Numbered from the stretch's first letter, positions 35,926-46,195 are shown. The stretch is 64,000 bases of DNA from Castellaniella sp047971665 (GCF_047971665.1 NZ_JBKEAA010000012.1:62001-126000); one strand, 5' to 3'. Notes: generated by a model from the letters alone, not told the origin. Translations and numbers: made by a program.

Positions 35926-36711
35926 CTACGCGACGAAACGCACGCCGCAGGTACCGATGCCGCCGATCGACATGTGCAGGCTGTCGCCGGCAGTCACGGA
36001 CGTCATGGCCGCCAGCGCCCCGGACAAAATGATTTCCCCGGCCGCCAGGCTGCCCCCCAATGCGCCCAGTGCATTGGCCAGCCAGGCCACGGCATTGGCC
36101 GGATGGCCCAGCGCCGCCGCGCCCGCGCCTGTATTGAGCAGCTCTCCGTTTTTCTCGAACACCATGCCGCAGGTCCGCAGATCGAGCCCGCGCGGATCGA
36201 CCAGCCGGTCGCCAAGAACGAACACGCCGCAGGAGGCGTTGTCGGCCACGGTGTCCTGGATCTTGATCTTCCAGTCACGGATACGGGAATCCACGATTTC
36301 GAAACAGACGGTCACGGCCTCGGTCGCGGCCAGCACCTCGCTGACGGTCACCCCTGGCCCGTGCAGGTCCTTTTTCAGGACGAAGGCGATCTCGCCCTCG
36401 GCCTTGGGCTGGACCAACCGAGACATGGAGACGGCCTCGCCCGGGGCAACCACCATGTCGCTGAGCAAATAGCCAAAGTCCGGCTGGTAAACACCCAGCA
36501 TGTCCATCACGGCCTGGCTGGTGACGCCGATCTTCTTGCCCACCACACGGGCGCCGGCGTCCAGGCGATGGCCCACCATGCGCTGCTGGATGCGGTAGGC
36601 ATCCTCGACGCCAATCTCCAGGTGGCGGCTCGTCAAGGGCTCGATGGCCCGGCAGTCGGTCCAGGCGGCATGCAGTTCATTGCCCAGTTGTTCGATCAGC
36701 GCGGATTCCAT
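35926..36711 (-). CDS. dmpE: 2-Hydroxypenta-2,4-dienoate (2-oxopent-4-enoate) hydratase
   Basis: A 261-residue hydratase of the DmpE/XylJ/MhpD/NbaH type, adding water to 2-hydroxypenta-2,4-dienoate to give 4-hydroxy-2-oxovalerate. KKIGVTSQAVMDMLGVYQPD near residue 50, QPKAEGEIAFVL near 95 (metal-site glutamates) and GAGAAALGHPANAVAWLANA near 195 are conserved. It is a paralogue of the decarboxylase at 33134-33922. ATG 36711 is the first start matching the family; the upstream in-frame extension overlaps the next gene and is not conserved. Confidence 0.88.
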   Translation of the reverse strand: MESALIEQLGNELHAAWTDCRAIEPLTSRHLEIGVEDAYRIQQRMVGHRLDAGARVVGKKIGVTSQAVMDMLGVYQPDFGYLLSDMVVAPGEAVSMSRLVQPKAEGEIAFVLKKDLHGPGVTVSEVLAATEAVTVCFEIVDSRIRDWKIKIQDTVADNASCGVFVLGDRLVDPRGLDLRTCGMVFEKNGELLNTGAGAAALGHPANAVAWLANALGALGGSLAAGEIILSGALAAMTSVTAGDSLHMSIGGIGTCGVRFVA

Positions 36712-36727
36712 GTCGGCGCAACTCCAT

Positions 36728-37720
36728 TCAGGCAAGGTTGAAAAAGGTCCGGGCATTCCCGTCCAGGATGCGATGTTTTTCATCGTCTTCCAGCAGCCCG
36801 GTCTCACTCACCAACGCGCCGATGCGCTGCTCGCCCAGCGGGTAGGGGTAGTCGGATCCGAGCATCACGCGCTCGCAACCCATCACATCCACCAGCAGAC
36901 GCAGGGCCCGGGGATCGAAAACGGCGGAATCCACCGAGAACCGGTGGCAATAGGATGAGGGCGGGTTGGGGCAGTCCTGGCGCACGATGTCGCGGTATTG
37001 CCAGGCATTGTCGACCCGCCCCAGCGTAAAGGCGAATGCGCCGCCGCCATGGGCAAAACAGAGCTTCAGACTGCGCGGCAGCCGCTCGAAGGCCCCCGAC
37101 AGGATCAGGGACAGGATCCCCAGCGAGGTTTCCGCCGGCATGGCCACCAGCCAGGGCAGCATCCATTTGCGCATCCGCCCGGCGCCGCCCATCATGTCCC
37201 AGGGATGCGCCAGCACCGGGATATCGTTCACGGCGCAGTGATGCAGGAACTCCACCAGCTGCGCGTCGTCCAGATCGCGGTCACCGACATGATTGCCGAT
37301 CTGCACCCCCACATGCCCCGCCGCCTTGGCGCGGGACGCCTCGCGGCATGCCAGCTCGGTGTCTTGCAGCGGCACCTGGGCCATGGCCTTCAGGCGGTCG
37401 GGGTGGCCGGCGCAATATGCCAGGGTCAGATCGTTCATGCGCGCGGCCCAATCGGCGACCTTGCGCGCCTCCAGCGCATAGCCGAACATGACCGGCGTGG
37501 CGCTGACGATCTGCACGTCCAGGCCCAGCCGATCCATGTCCGCCACCCGCCGCTGCGGGTCCCACAGCACGGGAATCACAGGGCGGAACTCGCTGTCGCC
37601 CTTCATGATCATGCCCTCGTCCGGGCCGATGATCTTGAGCCAGGGCGCCTGCCCGGGGTCCAGCGCATGCGCCTGTTCGCGGGAAATCTCCGGAAATAGA
37701 TGCGCGTGGATGTCTATCAT
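36728..37720 (-). CDS. nbaD: 2-Amino-3-carboxymuconate-6-semialdehyde decarboxylase
   Basis: A 330-residue zinc-dependent amidohydrolase-fold decarboxylase (ACMSD). It removes CO2 from 2-amino-3-carboxymuconate semialdehyde, preventing its cyclisation to quinolinate. MIDIHAHLFP gives the first two metal histidines, IPVLAHPWDM near 170 the third, FAHGGGAF near 221 another, and MLGSDYPYPLGE near 285 the catalytic aspartate. Length matches the Pseudomonas enzyme (about 334 aa). ATG 37720 is dictated by the metal motif at the very N-terminus. Confidence 0.93.
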   Translation of the reverse strand: MIDIHAHLFPEISREQAHALDPGQAPWLKIIGPDEGMIMKGDSEFRPVIPVLWDPQRRVADMDRLGLDVQIVSATPVMFGYALEARKVADWAARMNDLTLAYCAGHPDRLKAMAQVPLQDTELACREASRAKAAGHVGVQIGNHVGDRDLDDAQLVEFLHHCAVNDIPVLAHPWDMMGGAGRMRKWMLPWLVAMPAETSLGILSLILSGAFERLPRSLKLCFAHGGGAFAFTLGRVDNAWQYRDIVRQDCPNPPSSYCHRFSVDSAVFDPRALRLLVDVMGCERVMLGSDYPYPLGEQRIGALVSETGLLEDDEKHRILDGNARTFFNLA

Positions 37721-37746
37721 GTCGATGACCTTTTTGCGTATCCCGT

Positions 37747-38322
37747 TCAGAAATCCCGGACGCTGGACTTGCTCAGTTGCTCGTGCCAGGCGTGATGATC
37801 CTTGCCCGGATGCTGGGTCCCGCACTCCGGACAGACACGCGCCTCGTCTTTCAGGGCGTAGAACCGGTCATAGACTCTGGGCAGATCGTCCACCAGGCTT
37901 TCCAGTTGCTGCGTGGCTTTCCAGACCTCGGTGCCACAATGAGCGCAATGCCATTGCAGGCTGTCGTGCGCGCCCTGGGGGCGCGGCAGCTCGATCAGCA
38001 GACACAGGCCATCGGGATCGGGCCGCTGCGGCGAATGAATCAGATGCGGCGGCTGCAGAAAAACATCGCCCGCTTTCAGATCGATGCGCTCGAAGCGCCC
38101 GCGATCCCAGACGATGAGGTAGGCCTCGCCTCGGAGCTGATAAAAGATTTCCTCGGTCGGGTTGTCATGGAAGTCGGTGCGCTGATTGCCGCCGCCCACC
38201 ATGTTGATGATGTAGTTGCCATCGGGGAAGACCGCCGCATTGCAGACCGGCGGCTTGAGCTGGTCGCGATGATCGTCGACCCACTGCATCAGGTTCTTGG
38301 GCAAACCGTACTTGGCATCCAT
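37747..38322 (-). CDS. nbaC: 3-Hydroxyanthranilate 3,4-dioxygenase
   Basis: A 191-residue cupin that opens the ring of 3-hydroxyanthranilate with O2 to give 2-amino-3-carboxymuconate semialdehyde. Fe(II) ligands are predicted as His52, Glu58 and His96 (FHDNPTEEIFYQ and PPHLIHSPQRP). The extra rubredoxin-like iron site of bacterial enzymes is present as Cys126/Cys129 and Cys164/Cys167. Length and spacing agree with the Cupriavidus enzyme. ATG 38322 gives the conserved N-terminus. This is the entry enzyme of the operon, although it is the third gene. Confidence 0.95.
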   Translation of the reverse strand: MDAKYGLPKNLMQWVDDHRDQLKPPVCNAAVFPDGNYIINMVGGGNQRTDFHDNPTEEIFYQLRGEAYLIVWDRGRFERIDLKAGDVFLQPPHLIHSPQRPDPDGLCLLIELPRPQGAHDSLQWHCAHCGTEVWKATQQLESLVDDLPRVYDRFYALKDEARVCPECGTQHPGKDHHAWHEQLSKSSVRDF

Positions 38323-38385
38323 GTTTGTCTCCTTGTCATGGACCGGCATCCAACGCTGACACCGGTCGTCGCATCCGGCCCGGTA

Positions 38386-38814
38386 TCAGGCGGCCGGTGG
38401 CCTGTAGGCAACGGCCTTGATCTCGATCCGCAAGTGCGGGTGCGGTAGTTGATGAACCGCCACGGTGGTGCGCGCCGGCCCCTCAAAGCCGAAATATTCG
38501 CCATAGACTTCGTTGTAGCCGGCGAAATCCCCCATATCGACCAGATAGGCGCTGATCTCCACCACGTCCTCCAGGCCGGCGCCGACGCTGGCGAGGATGT
38601 CGCGGATGTTCTCGATCACGGCGCGGGTCTGCGCACGGATGTCCATGCTCACGGCCCCCATCACATCCACGGTTTCCACCCCGGCCAAGGTATTGTCGGC
38701 ACGGCGGGAGCTGGTGCCCGACACGAACAGGAAGTCGCCCGCGCGCTTGACGTGGGGAAATTTGCCGCGCGGCGTGGCCTTGCCTGCAACGACTTTGGCG
38801 GATACGGGGCTCAT
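38386..38814 (-). CDS. nbaF: 2-Aminomuconate deaminase (RidA family)
   Basis: A 142-residue RidA/YjgF-fold protein. RGKFPHVKRAGDFLFVSGTS near residue 16 and the conserved arginine region near 115 (ARTTVAVHQLPHPHLRIEIK) are typical of the fold. Its place among nba genes makes it the 2-aminomuconate deaminase, which yields 4-oxalocrotonate and ammonia, rather than a general enamine deaminase. ATG 38814 lies 38 bp after the nbaE stop. Confidence in the fold is high; the specific substrate is from context. Confidence 0.88.
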   Translation of the reverse strand: MSPVSAKVVAGKATPRGKFPHVKRAGDFLFVSGTSSRRADNTLAGVETVDVMGAVSMDIRAQTRAVIENIRDILASVGAGLEDVVEISAYLVDMGDFAGYNEVYGEYFGFEGPARTTVAVHQLPHPHLRIEIKAVAYRPPAA

Positions 38815-38852
38815 GGCATACGGTCTCCTGAATGTCTTCCGGTCCAAGGGAA

Positions 38853-40310
38853 TCAGACCTTGATGCAGATGTTGGTGATCTCGGAATAGAAATCCAGAGA
38901 ATGACGTCCGCCCTCGCGGCCTATCCCGGACTGGCGCACACCGCCGAAAGGCGTGCGCAGATCGCGCAGATACCAGGTGTTGACCCAGACGAGGCCGCTG
39001 CGCATGCGGGGCGCCACCCGATGCGCCCGCGACAGATTCTGTGTCCAGATCGCCGTGGCCAGGCCATAGTCGGAATCATTGGCACGGGCGACCGCCTCGT
39101 CTTCCGTGTCAAAGGGCGCCACATGGCACACCGGCCCGAAGATCTCCTCGCGCAGGCAGCGGGCATCATCCGGCAATCCGGTCCAGAGGGTCGGTCTCAC
39201 CCAGAATCCCTGATCGCGCGCGTCATCGAACACAGGCACATCGCCTCCCGTCACCACGGTCGCACCCTCGTCTCGCGCCAGCTGGAAATAGGACAGCACC
39301 TTGGCCTGGTGCTTTTTCGAGATCATGGGGCCGATGTCGGTATCCGGATGGCCCGGACGCCCCAGCACCAGCGCTTCGGTCCGCGCCTTGAGCGCTGCGA
39401 CGAAACGATCGAAGATCGACCGCTGCACCAGCACGCGTTCGCTGCACAGACAGACCTGGCCCGAGTTGGTGAAAGAGGATTTCACGACGCCCTCCACGGC
39501 GGCGTCGAAATCCGCATCCTCGAACACGATGGCGGCGTTCTTGCCGCCCAGTTCGAATGACACATCCTTCACACCGTCGGCCACCGTCTTCATGATGTGC
39601 GCTCCGGTGGCCGACGCCCCGGTGAAAGTCACGGCGTCGATACCGGGATGACTGATCATGGCCTGACCTGTCGAACCGCTGCCGAATCCGTGCAGGACGT
39701 TGAAGGCCCCTGCGGGAAAATCGATGTCCTGGGCCACCTGCGCCAGCAGAAAGGCGGAGGAGGGAGTTTCCTCGGAGGGCTTGGCCACCACGGCATTGCC
39801 CAGCGCCAGGGCCGGCGCGACCTTCCAGCTGAACAAGAGCACCGGCAGGTTCCAGGGAGAAATCGCCGCCACCACACCCAAAGGCTTGCGCACGGTGTAG
39901 TTCAGGGCGCGACCGCCGTCGGCCGTGACCGTCTCGAAGCACTCCGTGTGCGCATGGCGCACCAGATCGGCAAAAAAACGGAAATTGGCAATGGCCCGCG
40001 GCACGTCCAGCGTGCGCGCCTGGCGCACGGTGCGGCCCGTATCCCGGACTTCGGCCTCGACGAACTCATCGAAATGCCACTCGATGCCATCGGCCAGCTT
40101 GCGCAACCAATCGGACCGCTCGGTCGGGCCGCACCGTCCCCACGCCCCGGCCAAGGCGTCCCGGGCTGCGCGCACGGCCAGATCGACCTCCTGCGCCGTC
40201 GCCTCACAGACTTCTCCGACGACCGTGCCATCCACCGGACTGACATTGGGAAACCGTCGGGCGCTTTCGACAAAGCGGCCACCGATAAAATGCGTGATGG
40301 GTTCTGCCAC
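38853..40310 (-). CDS. nbaE: 2-Aminomuconate-6-semialdehyde dehydrogenase
   Basis: A 485-residue NAD+-dependent aldehyde dehydrogenase converting 2-aminomuconate semialdehyde to 2-aminomuconate. The catalytic cysteine lies in FTNSGQVCLCSERVLV near residue 285 and the general base glutamate in VSFELGGKNAAIVFED near 255. AISPWNLPVLLFSWKVAPAL near 150 is the coenzyme region. It starts with GTG 40310, since no ATG fits the family N-terminus. It heads the 13-gene operon; an 18-bp palindrome lies 17 bp upstream and a LysR-type dyad about 85 bp upstream. The related hydroxymuconate semialdehyde dehydrogenase is the main alternative, disfavoured by context. Confidence 0.9.
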   Translation of the reverse strand: MAEPITHFIGGRFVESARRFPNVSPVDGTVVGEVCEATAQEVDLAVRAARDALAGAWGRCGPTERSDWLRKLADGIEWHFDEFVEAEVRDTGRTVRQARTLDVPRAIANFRFFADLVRHAHTECFETVTADGGRALNYTVRKPLGVVAAISPWNLPVLLFSWKVAPALALGNAVVAKPSEETPSSAFLLAQVAQDIDFPAGAFNVLHGFGSGSTGQAMISHPGIDAVTFTGASATGAHIMKTVADGVKDVSFELGGKNAAIVFEDADFDAAVEGVVKSSFTNSGQVCLCSERVLVQRSIFDRFVAALKARTEALVLGRPGHPDTDIGPMISKKHQAKVLSYFQLARDEGATVVTGGDVPVFDDARDQGFWVRPTLWTGLPDDARCLREEIFGPVCHVAPFDTEDEAVARANDSDYGLATAIWTQNLSRAHRVAPRMRSGLVWVNTWYLRDLRTPFGGVRQSGIGREGGRHSLDFYSEITNICIKV

Positions 40311-40327
40311 AGCGCTTGCCTCTCGTC

Positions 40328-40345
40328 ATATGTACGCGTACATAT
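40328..40345. promoter_or_regulatory. 18-bp perfect palindrome upstream of nbaE
   Basis: ATATGTACGCGTACATAT is a perfect even-centred palindrome ending 17 bp before the GTG of nbaE. Even symmetry with a TGTAC/GTACA core suits a GntR- or TetR-like dimer better than a LysR protein. It may overlap the transcription start. Confidence 0.6.
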
Positions 40346-40394
40346 ACTGTAGGCAGCCTTGAGATTATTTCCCAATCAATAAAAACCGGATAGC

Positions 40395-40411
40395 GATTCC
40401 ATAATGGAATC
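40395..40411. promoter_or_regulatory. LysR-type T-N11-A dyad upstream of nbaE
   Basis: GATTCCAT-A-ATGGAATC is a perfect 17-bp dyad containing TTCCATAATGGAA, an exact T-N11-A. It lies about 85 bp before nbaE and 41 bp after the stop of the LysR gene, the usual distance for an activator site. Confidence 0.65.
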
Positions 40412-40451
40412 AGATCAAGCTTCTCCCCGGGCATCGCGGACATAACACCGC

Positions 40452-41435
40452 TCAGGGTCCCATCCGGGGAAAAGACTCAGGCCGGAAGCCGCCGCCGGAG
40501 TCCCGCGCCCGCGCGCCGACCTCCTTCAGGATGCCGATGAAGGTGGCCGCGGCAGGCACCGGCTCACGATCGGCCCTCAGGCTGTAACCAATGGTGCCGA
40601 ACGGCACGCGCACATGGATGGGGACTTCGAACAACACGCCCACCTGAATCAGCGGCCGGGCGGAGACCCCGGGCAGCATGGCCAACGTATCGGACCGCGC
40701 CAGTATGCCCAGGTTGGTCAGCATCGACAGCGAGATGATCTGGTTGGCCGGAATCGGAAGATCGCGGCCGCGAAAGAATTGATCCACCTGCTTGCGCACC
40801 GGCGACGCATCAGACGGCACGATCCACGGATAATCCAGCAGATCCTCGGGCGAACAGGCCGGCCGCCGCGACAGGGGATGGTTGGCCCGCGCCACGATCA
40901 TCAGTTCATCGTCATAGATCGCGTGAACCTCCACCCCCTCGCCCGGGTTCTCCGGCAAACGGCCGACGATCACATCCAGTTCGCCGACCTGCAGCATCGG
41001 GAACAGGATGTCATTGGTGGCCTCCTGGATCAGCAGGCCCACCTTGGGGTGGCGGCGCTTCATCAAGGCCACGCTCTCGGGCAGCAGCCAGGCCGAGGCG
41101 GAGATCAGCGTCCCCACGGCCACCTGGCCGCCATCGCTGCTGCGCAATGCCAGCAGCTCCTCGCTCAGGGCGCGCGCATCGCCCAGCATGGGGCGGATGC
41201 GTATCAGCAGATGCTCGGCGAACACGGTCAACCGCACCCCTTTGCTGTGGCGCTCGAACAGCGTGACCTCCAGCAGATCTTCCAGTTGCCTGATGATCTT
41301 GACGACATTGGGCTGCGTCATGTGCACCGCCTCGGCCGCCTTGTGCATGGACCCCAGCGTGGCGACCCGCTCAAAGACCAGCAACTGCTTGAATTTGAGG
41401 TCGCGCACACGCGCCAGGGTCTGATCCGACAGCAT
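40452..41435 (-). CDS. LysR-family regulator, probable activator of the nba-liv operon
   Basis: A 327-residue LysR-type regulator with the helix-turn-helix near residues 22-45 (SMHKAAEAVHMTQPNVVKII) and a C-terminal effector domain. It belongs to the GbpR/PcaQ-like branch by its N-terminus (LKFKQLLVFERVATLGS). It is encoded on the same strand just upstream of nbaE, separated by 141 bp holding two palindromes, so it is the best candidate regulator. The same position and class as NbaR of the 2-nitrobenzoate pathway supports this, by analogy. It ends with a Pro/Arg-rich tail. The DMT gene lies 10 bp upstream. Confidence 0.85.
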   Translation of the reverse strand: MLSDQTLARVRDLKFKQLLVFERVATLGSMHKAAEAVHMTQPNVVKIIRQLEDLLEVTLFERHSKGVRLTVFAEHLLIRIRPMLGDARALSEELLALRSSDGGQVAVGTLISASAWLLPESVALMKRRHPKVGLLIQEATNDILFPMLQVGELDVIVGRLPENPGEGVEVHAIYDDELMIVARANHPLSRRPACSPEDLLDYPWIVPSDASPVRKQVDQFFRGRDLPIPANQIISLSMLTNLGILARSDTLAMLPGVSARPLIQVGVLFEVPIHVRVPFGTIGYSLRADREPVPAAATFIGILKEVGARARDSGGGFRPESFPRMGP

Positions 41436-41445
41436 CGTCGCGTCC

Positions 41446-42360
41446 CTATTTCCGGGCGCCCATCGACCGCACGCTGATCACCATCAGCGCCACGCCGATC
41501 AGAATCATCCCCGTCAATTCCAGCCCGCCGGGAATTTCGCCCAGTTCCAGCCAGCCGGACAGCACGCCGACCACGGGCACGCCCAGCGACGACAGCCCCG
41601 CCATCCCGGCGGACAGATGCTGCAATGCGAACAGCCACAGAAACCAGGCCAGCGCGGTCGCCATGATCGCGTTATAGACCAGCGCCCCATAAAAGTAGGG
41701 CATGGGCTCGATCGGCCGCTCGGGCACCATCCAGGCGGCAATGCACAGCGCCAGGGCGCCGAACAGCATCTGCCACGCCGTCAGCGGCAATGCGTCCATC
41801 GGGTAATCGCGCTTGATCCATTTCGCCACCAGCGTCGACAGCGCCCAGCACAGGCCCGAGGCAATGGCCAGCACCTCGCTGACGATCCCCGAATGCTGAT
41901 TCCAGGGTTCCAGGATCAGCACCAGCCCCGTCGCCGCCAGCGCCAGCGCCAGCCATTGCACTCCCCGGATCCGCTCGCCAAACGCCACCCAGGCCAGCGG
42001 AATCACCCAGAACGGCATGGTGTACACCAGGATCGAGGTCTTGCCTGCACCGCCCTGCAACAAGGCAAGCTGGATCAGCGCGGAAAACACGCCCGTCTGC
42101 AAGACGCCCAGCAGCGCCACGCGAGGCCAGGCCCGGATCCGCATGGGACGCCGCAGCACCTTCAGCACCAGCAGCAACGCCGCCGCGCCGAACAGGGTGC
42201 GCAGCGCCGCGAAGTCAAAGGGACCGACATACGCCAGCACCTGCTTCATGACGACCCAGTTGTAGCCCCAGACCAGCGCCATGCAGGCCAGCGCCAACAG
42301 CGCGAGCCGCTCGTTGCGGCGGATCGCCGGGTCCCGCTCCACGGCGGTTTCAGCATTCAC
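41446..42360 (-). CDS. EamA/DMT-family transporter
   Basis: A 304-residue inner-membrane protein with ten hydrophobic segments in two EamA repeats. The first repeat begins with CMALVWGYNWVVMKQVL near residue 25 and the second around residue 150, and GLSSLGVPVVGVLSGWLELGE near 260 is typical. Such proteins usually export metabolites or amino acids. The start is unclear: GTG 42360 avoids overlap with the LysR upstream and has a purine-rich GGGAAGGGCGGGG before it, but TTG 42387 is possible. It is 10 bp before the LysR at 40452-41435, so a role in exporting an aromatic intermediate is conceivable. Confidence 0.82.
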   Translation of the reverse strand: MNAETAVERDPAIRRNERLALLALACMALVWGYNWVVMKQVLAYVGPFDFAALRTLFGAAALLLVLKVLRRPMRIRAWPRVALLGVLQTGVFSALIQLALLQGGAGKTSILVYTMPFWVIPLAWVAFGERIRGVQWLALALAATGLVLILEPWNQHSGIVSEVLAIASGLCWALSTLVAKWIKRDYPMDALPLTAWQMLFGALALCIAAWMVPERPIEPMPYFYGALVYNAIMATALAWFLWLFALQHLSAGMAGLSSLGVPVVGVLSGWLELGEIPGGLELTGMILIGVALMVISVRSMGARK

Positions 42361-42362
42361 GT

Positions 42363-43280
42363 TCAAGATGATCCCCGCCCTTCCCAATAACCAGGTTCAT
42401 GATAATGGTTTCTCAGGGCATCGATGAAATAGCGCACCTTGGAGGGCAGATACCGCTGCTGCGGATAGACCGCCTGGATGTCATAGGCGGGCAGAGCGAA
42501 TTCGTCGAGCACCGTCACCAGTTCGCCGCGCTTGAGTTCGCGCTGGATTTCCCAGGTCGAGCGCCACCCGACCCCCAGCCCCTGCCTGACCCATCGATAC
42601 AGCAGCTCGCCGTCATTGCAGGCCAGATCGCCGCGCACCCGCACGGCGAAAGGCTTGCCGTCGCGCACGAACGTCCAGCCGCGATGCTGCCCGCCCTGCA
42701 GGTTGAAGGCCAGGCAATTGTGCCGCGTCAGGTCTTCCGGCACACGCGGCACGCCGTGCGATTCGAAATAGGCGGGGGTGCCGCAGACCACGCGGCGGTT
42801 CGGGTGCAGGCGCACGGCCACATAGTTCGGATCGGTCACCTCCCCGATGCGGATGGCCATGTCATAGCCTTCGCGCACCAGATCCACCACGCTGTCGGTG
42901 AAATTGAACGACAGCGCCAGATCCGGATAGTGCTCACGGAACGTCAGCGCATGCGGCGCGACATGCAGGCGCCCGAACGAGGCCGGCGCCGACACCACCA
43001 GGTGACCCGCCAATGAGCGACGCCGGGACATGATGCTGGCATCGGCATCATCAAAATCCTGGACCAGCTGCCGGCAATGTTCCAGATATTGTTCGCCCAG
43101 TTCCGTCAGCACCAGGCCACGCGTCGAGCGGTGCATCAACTGCACCCCCAGGCGTTTTTCCAGCGCCGTCAGACGCCGCCCCATGATGACCGGCGTCACC
43201 CCTTCGACCAGGGCAGCGGCGGAAAAACTGCCTTGCTCGGCAATCAATACAAAACTGTGTATCTCGGTATAGCGGCTCAA
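42363..43280 (-). CDS. LysR-family regulator divergent from the gcl operon
   Basis: A 305-residue LysR-type regulator of the CrgA-like branch. The helix-turn-helix is near residues 18-40 (SFSAAALVEGVTPVIMGRRL), and the effector domain has RHNCLAFNLQGG near 180. Translation probably begins at TTG 43280, which has GGGGGAGAT 5 nt upstream and gives the expected N-terminus (LSRYTEIHSFV); an open extension to 43382 is not conserved. It is divergent from gcl, 218 bp away, so it may regulate glyoxylate assimilation. Several regulators of this branch act on a neighbouring gene. Confidence 0.82.
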   Translation of the reverse strand: MSRYTEIHSFVLIAEQGSFSAAALVEGVTPVIMGRRLTALEKRLGVQLMHRSTRGLVLTELGEQYLEHCRQLVQDFDDADASIMSRRRSLAGHLVVSAPASFGRLHVAPHALTFREHYPDLALSFNFTDSVVDLVREGYDMAIRIGEVTDPNYVAVRLHPNRRVVCGTPAYFESHGVPRVPEDLTRHNCLAFNLQGGQHRGWTFVRDGKPFAVRVRGDLACNDGELLYRWVRQGLGVGWRSTWEIQRELKRGELVTVLDEFALPAYDIQAVYPQQRYLPSKVRYFIDALRNHYHEPGYWEGRGSS

Positions 43281-43389
43281 AAGGATCTCCCCCAGACACC
43301 CCCCAAGGAATGCTTGAAAACACAGGCAGAACAGATAAAACCGAGGGGTGAAGAACGACAAACATTCTACCCCTGGCTTCACGCATTAC

Positions 43390-43402
43390 ATACAAATAGT
43401 AT
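43390..43402. promoter_or_regulatory. ATAC-N5-GTAT dyad between LysR and gcl
   Basis: ATAC-AAATA-GTAT is a short inverted repeat about 97 bp before gcl. It resembles LysR-type ATAC/GTAT half sites, although the spacer is 5 rather than 7. Nothing else of note was seen in this 218-bp region. Confidence 0.4.
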
Positions 43403-43498
43403 CGATAGAACAGAGAAGGACTGGGATTCCTGTGCCCCATCGACTTCTTTATTCTGAACACATCAACGAACAACCGCACGATCACCCCAGGAGAAATC

Positions 43499-45280
<1,782 letters not shown>

Positions 45281-45343
45281 GCAGGATTGCGGCCGCCCTG
45301 TCATCGCATGGCGGCCCCACCGAATCAACAGGAGTCACATCAC

Positions 45344-46120
45344 ATGCCTAAATTTGCCGCCAACCTGACGATGCTGTTCACCGAGATCGACTTCCTGGAC
45401 CGGTTCCAGGCGGCCGCCAAGGCCGGTTTCCAGGGCGTGGAATATCTGTTCCCTTACGCCTACGACAAGCAGGATCTGGCCCGGCGCCTCGAGGACAACG
45501 GCCTGGTCCAGGTGCTGCACAACCTCCCGGCCGGAGACTGGGAGGGCGGCGAGCGCGGCATCGCCTGCCACCCCGACCGGGTCGAGGAATTCAAGCAAGG
45601 GGTTGCCCGCGCCATCGAATACGCCCAGGCCCTGAATTGCCCGCAGGTCAACTGCCTGGCCGGCAAGGTTCCCGCGGGCGTGGACACCGCCACGGCGCAC
45701 CGGACCTTTGTCGACAATCTGCGCCATGCCGCCGCCGCACTGAAACAAGCCGGCATCCGCCTGGTCATCGAACCGATCAACACCTTCGACATTCCCGGTT
45801 TCTTCCTGACCCGCACCGATCAGGCCCTGGCCCTCATCGCCGAGGTCGGGTCCGACAACCTGCGCGTGCAATACGACATCTATCATGCCCAGCGCATGGA
45901 AGGAGAGCTCGGCAACACGATCAGCAAGCATCTGGGCGACATCGGCCACATCCAGCTGGCCGACAATCCTGGCCGCAACGAACCCGGTACCGGCGAAATC
46001 AACTATCAGTGGCTGCTGCGCCACATCGATCAGGTCGGCTACAGCGGCTGGATCGGCTGCGAATACAAGCCAGCCGGCCGGACCGCGGATGGCCTGGGCT
46101 GGATCCAGGCGCTGGCCTGA
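45344..46120 (+). CDS. hyi: Hydroxypyruvate isomerase
   Basis: A 258-residue TIM-barrel isomerase that interconverts hydroxypyruvate and tartronate semialdehyde. ANLTMLFTEIDFLDRFQAAA near residue 5, the metal-binding VIEPINTFDIPGFFL near 140, QYDIYHAQRMEG near 180 and HIQLADNPGRNEPGTGEINY near 206 are characteristic. Length matches E. coli Hyi. ATG 45344 (ACAGGAG upstream) is chosen over an open upstream extension. It is 63 bp after gcl. Confidence 0.95.
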   Translation: MPKFAANLTMLFTEIDFLDRFQAAAKAGFQGVEYLFPYAYDKQDLARRLEDNGLVQVLHNLPAGDWEGGERGIACHPDRVEEFKQGVARAIEYAQALNCPQVNCLAGKVPAGVDTATAHRTFVDNLRHAAAALKQAGIRLVIEPINTFDIPGFFLTRTDQALALIAEVGSDNLRVQYDIYHAQRMEGELGNTISKHLGDIGHIQLADNPGRNEPGTGEINYQWLLRHIDQVGYSGWIGCEYKPAGRTADGLGWIQALA

Positions 46121-46195
46121 TCGCGGCGACCACCGCCGGCCGACCGGCCAGCGCATCGCACCCGACCTTTACCACATCCAACAAGGAGCAATCAC

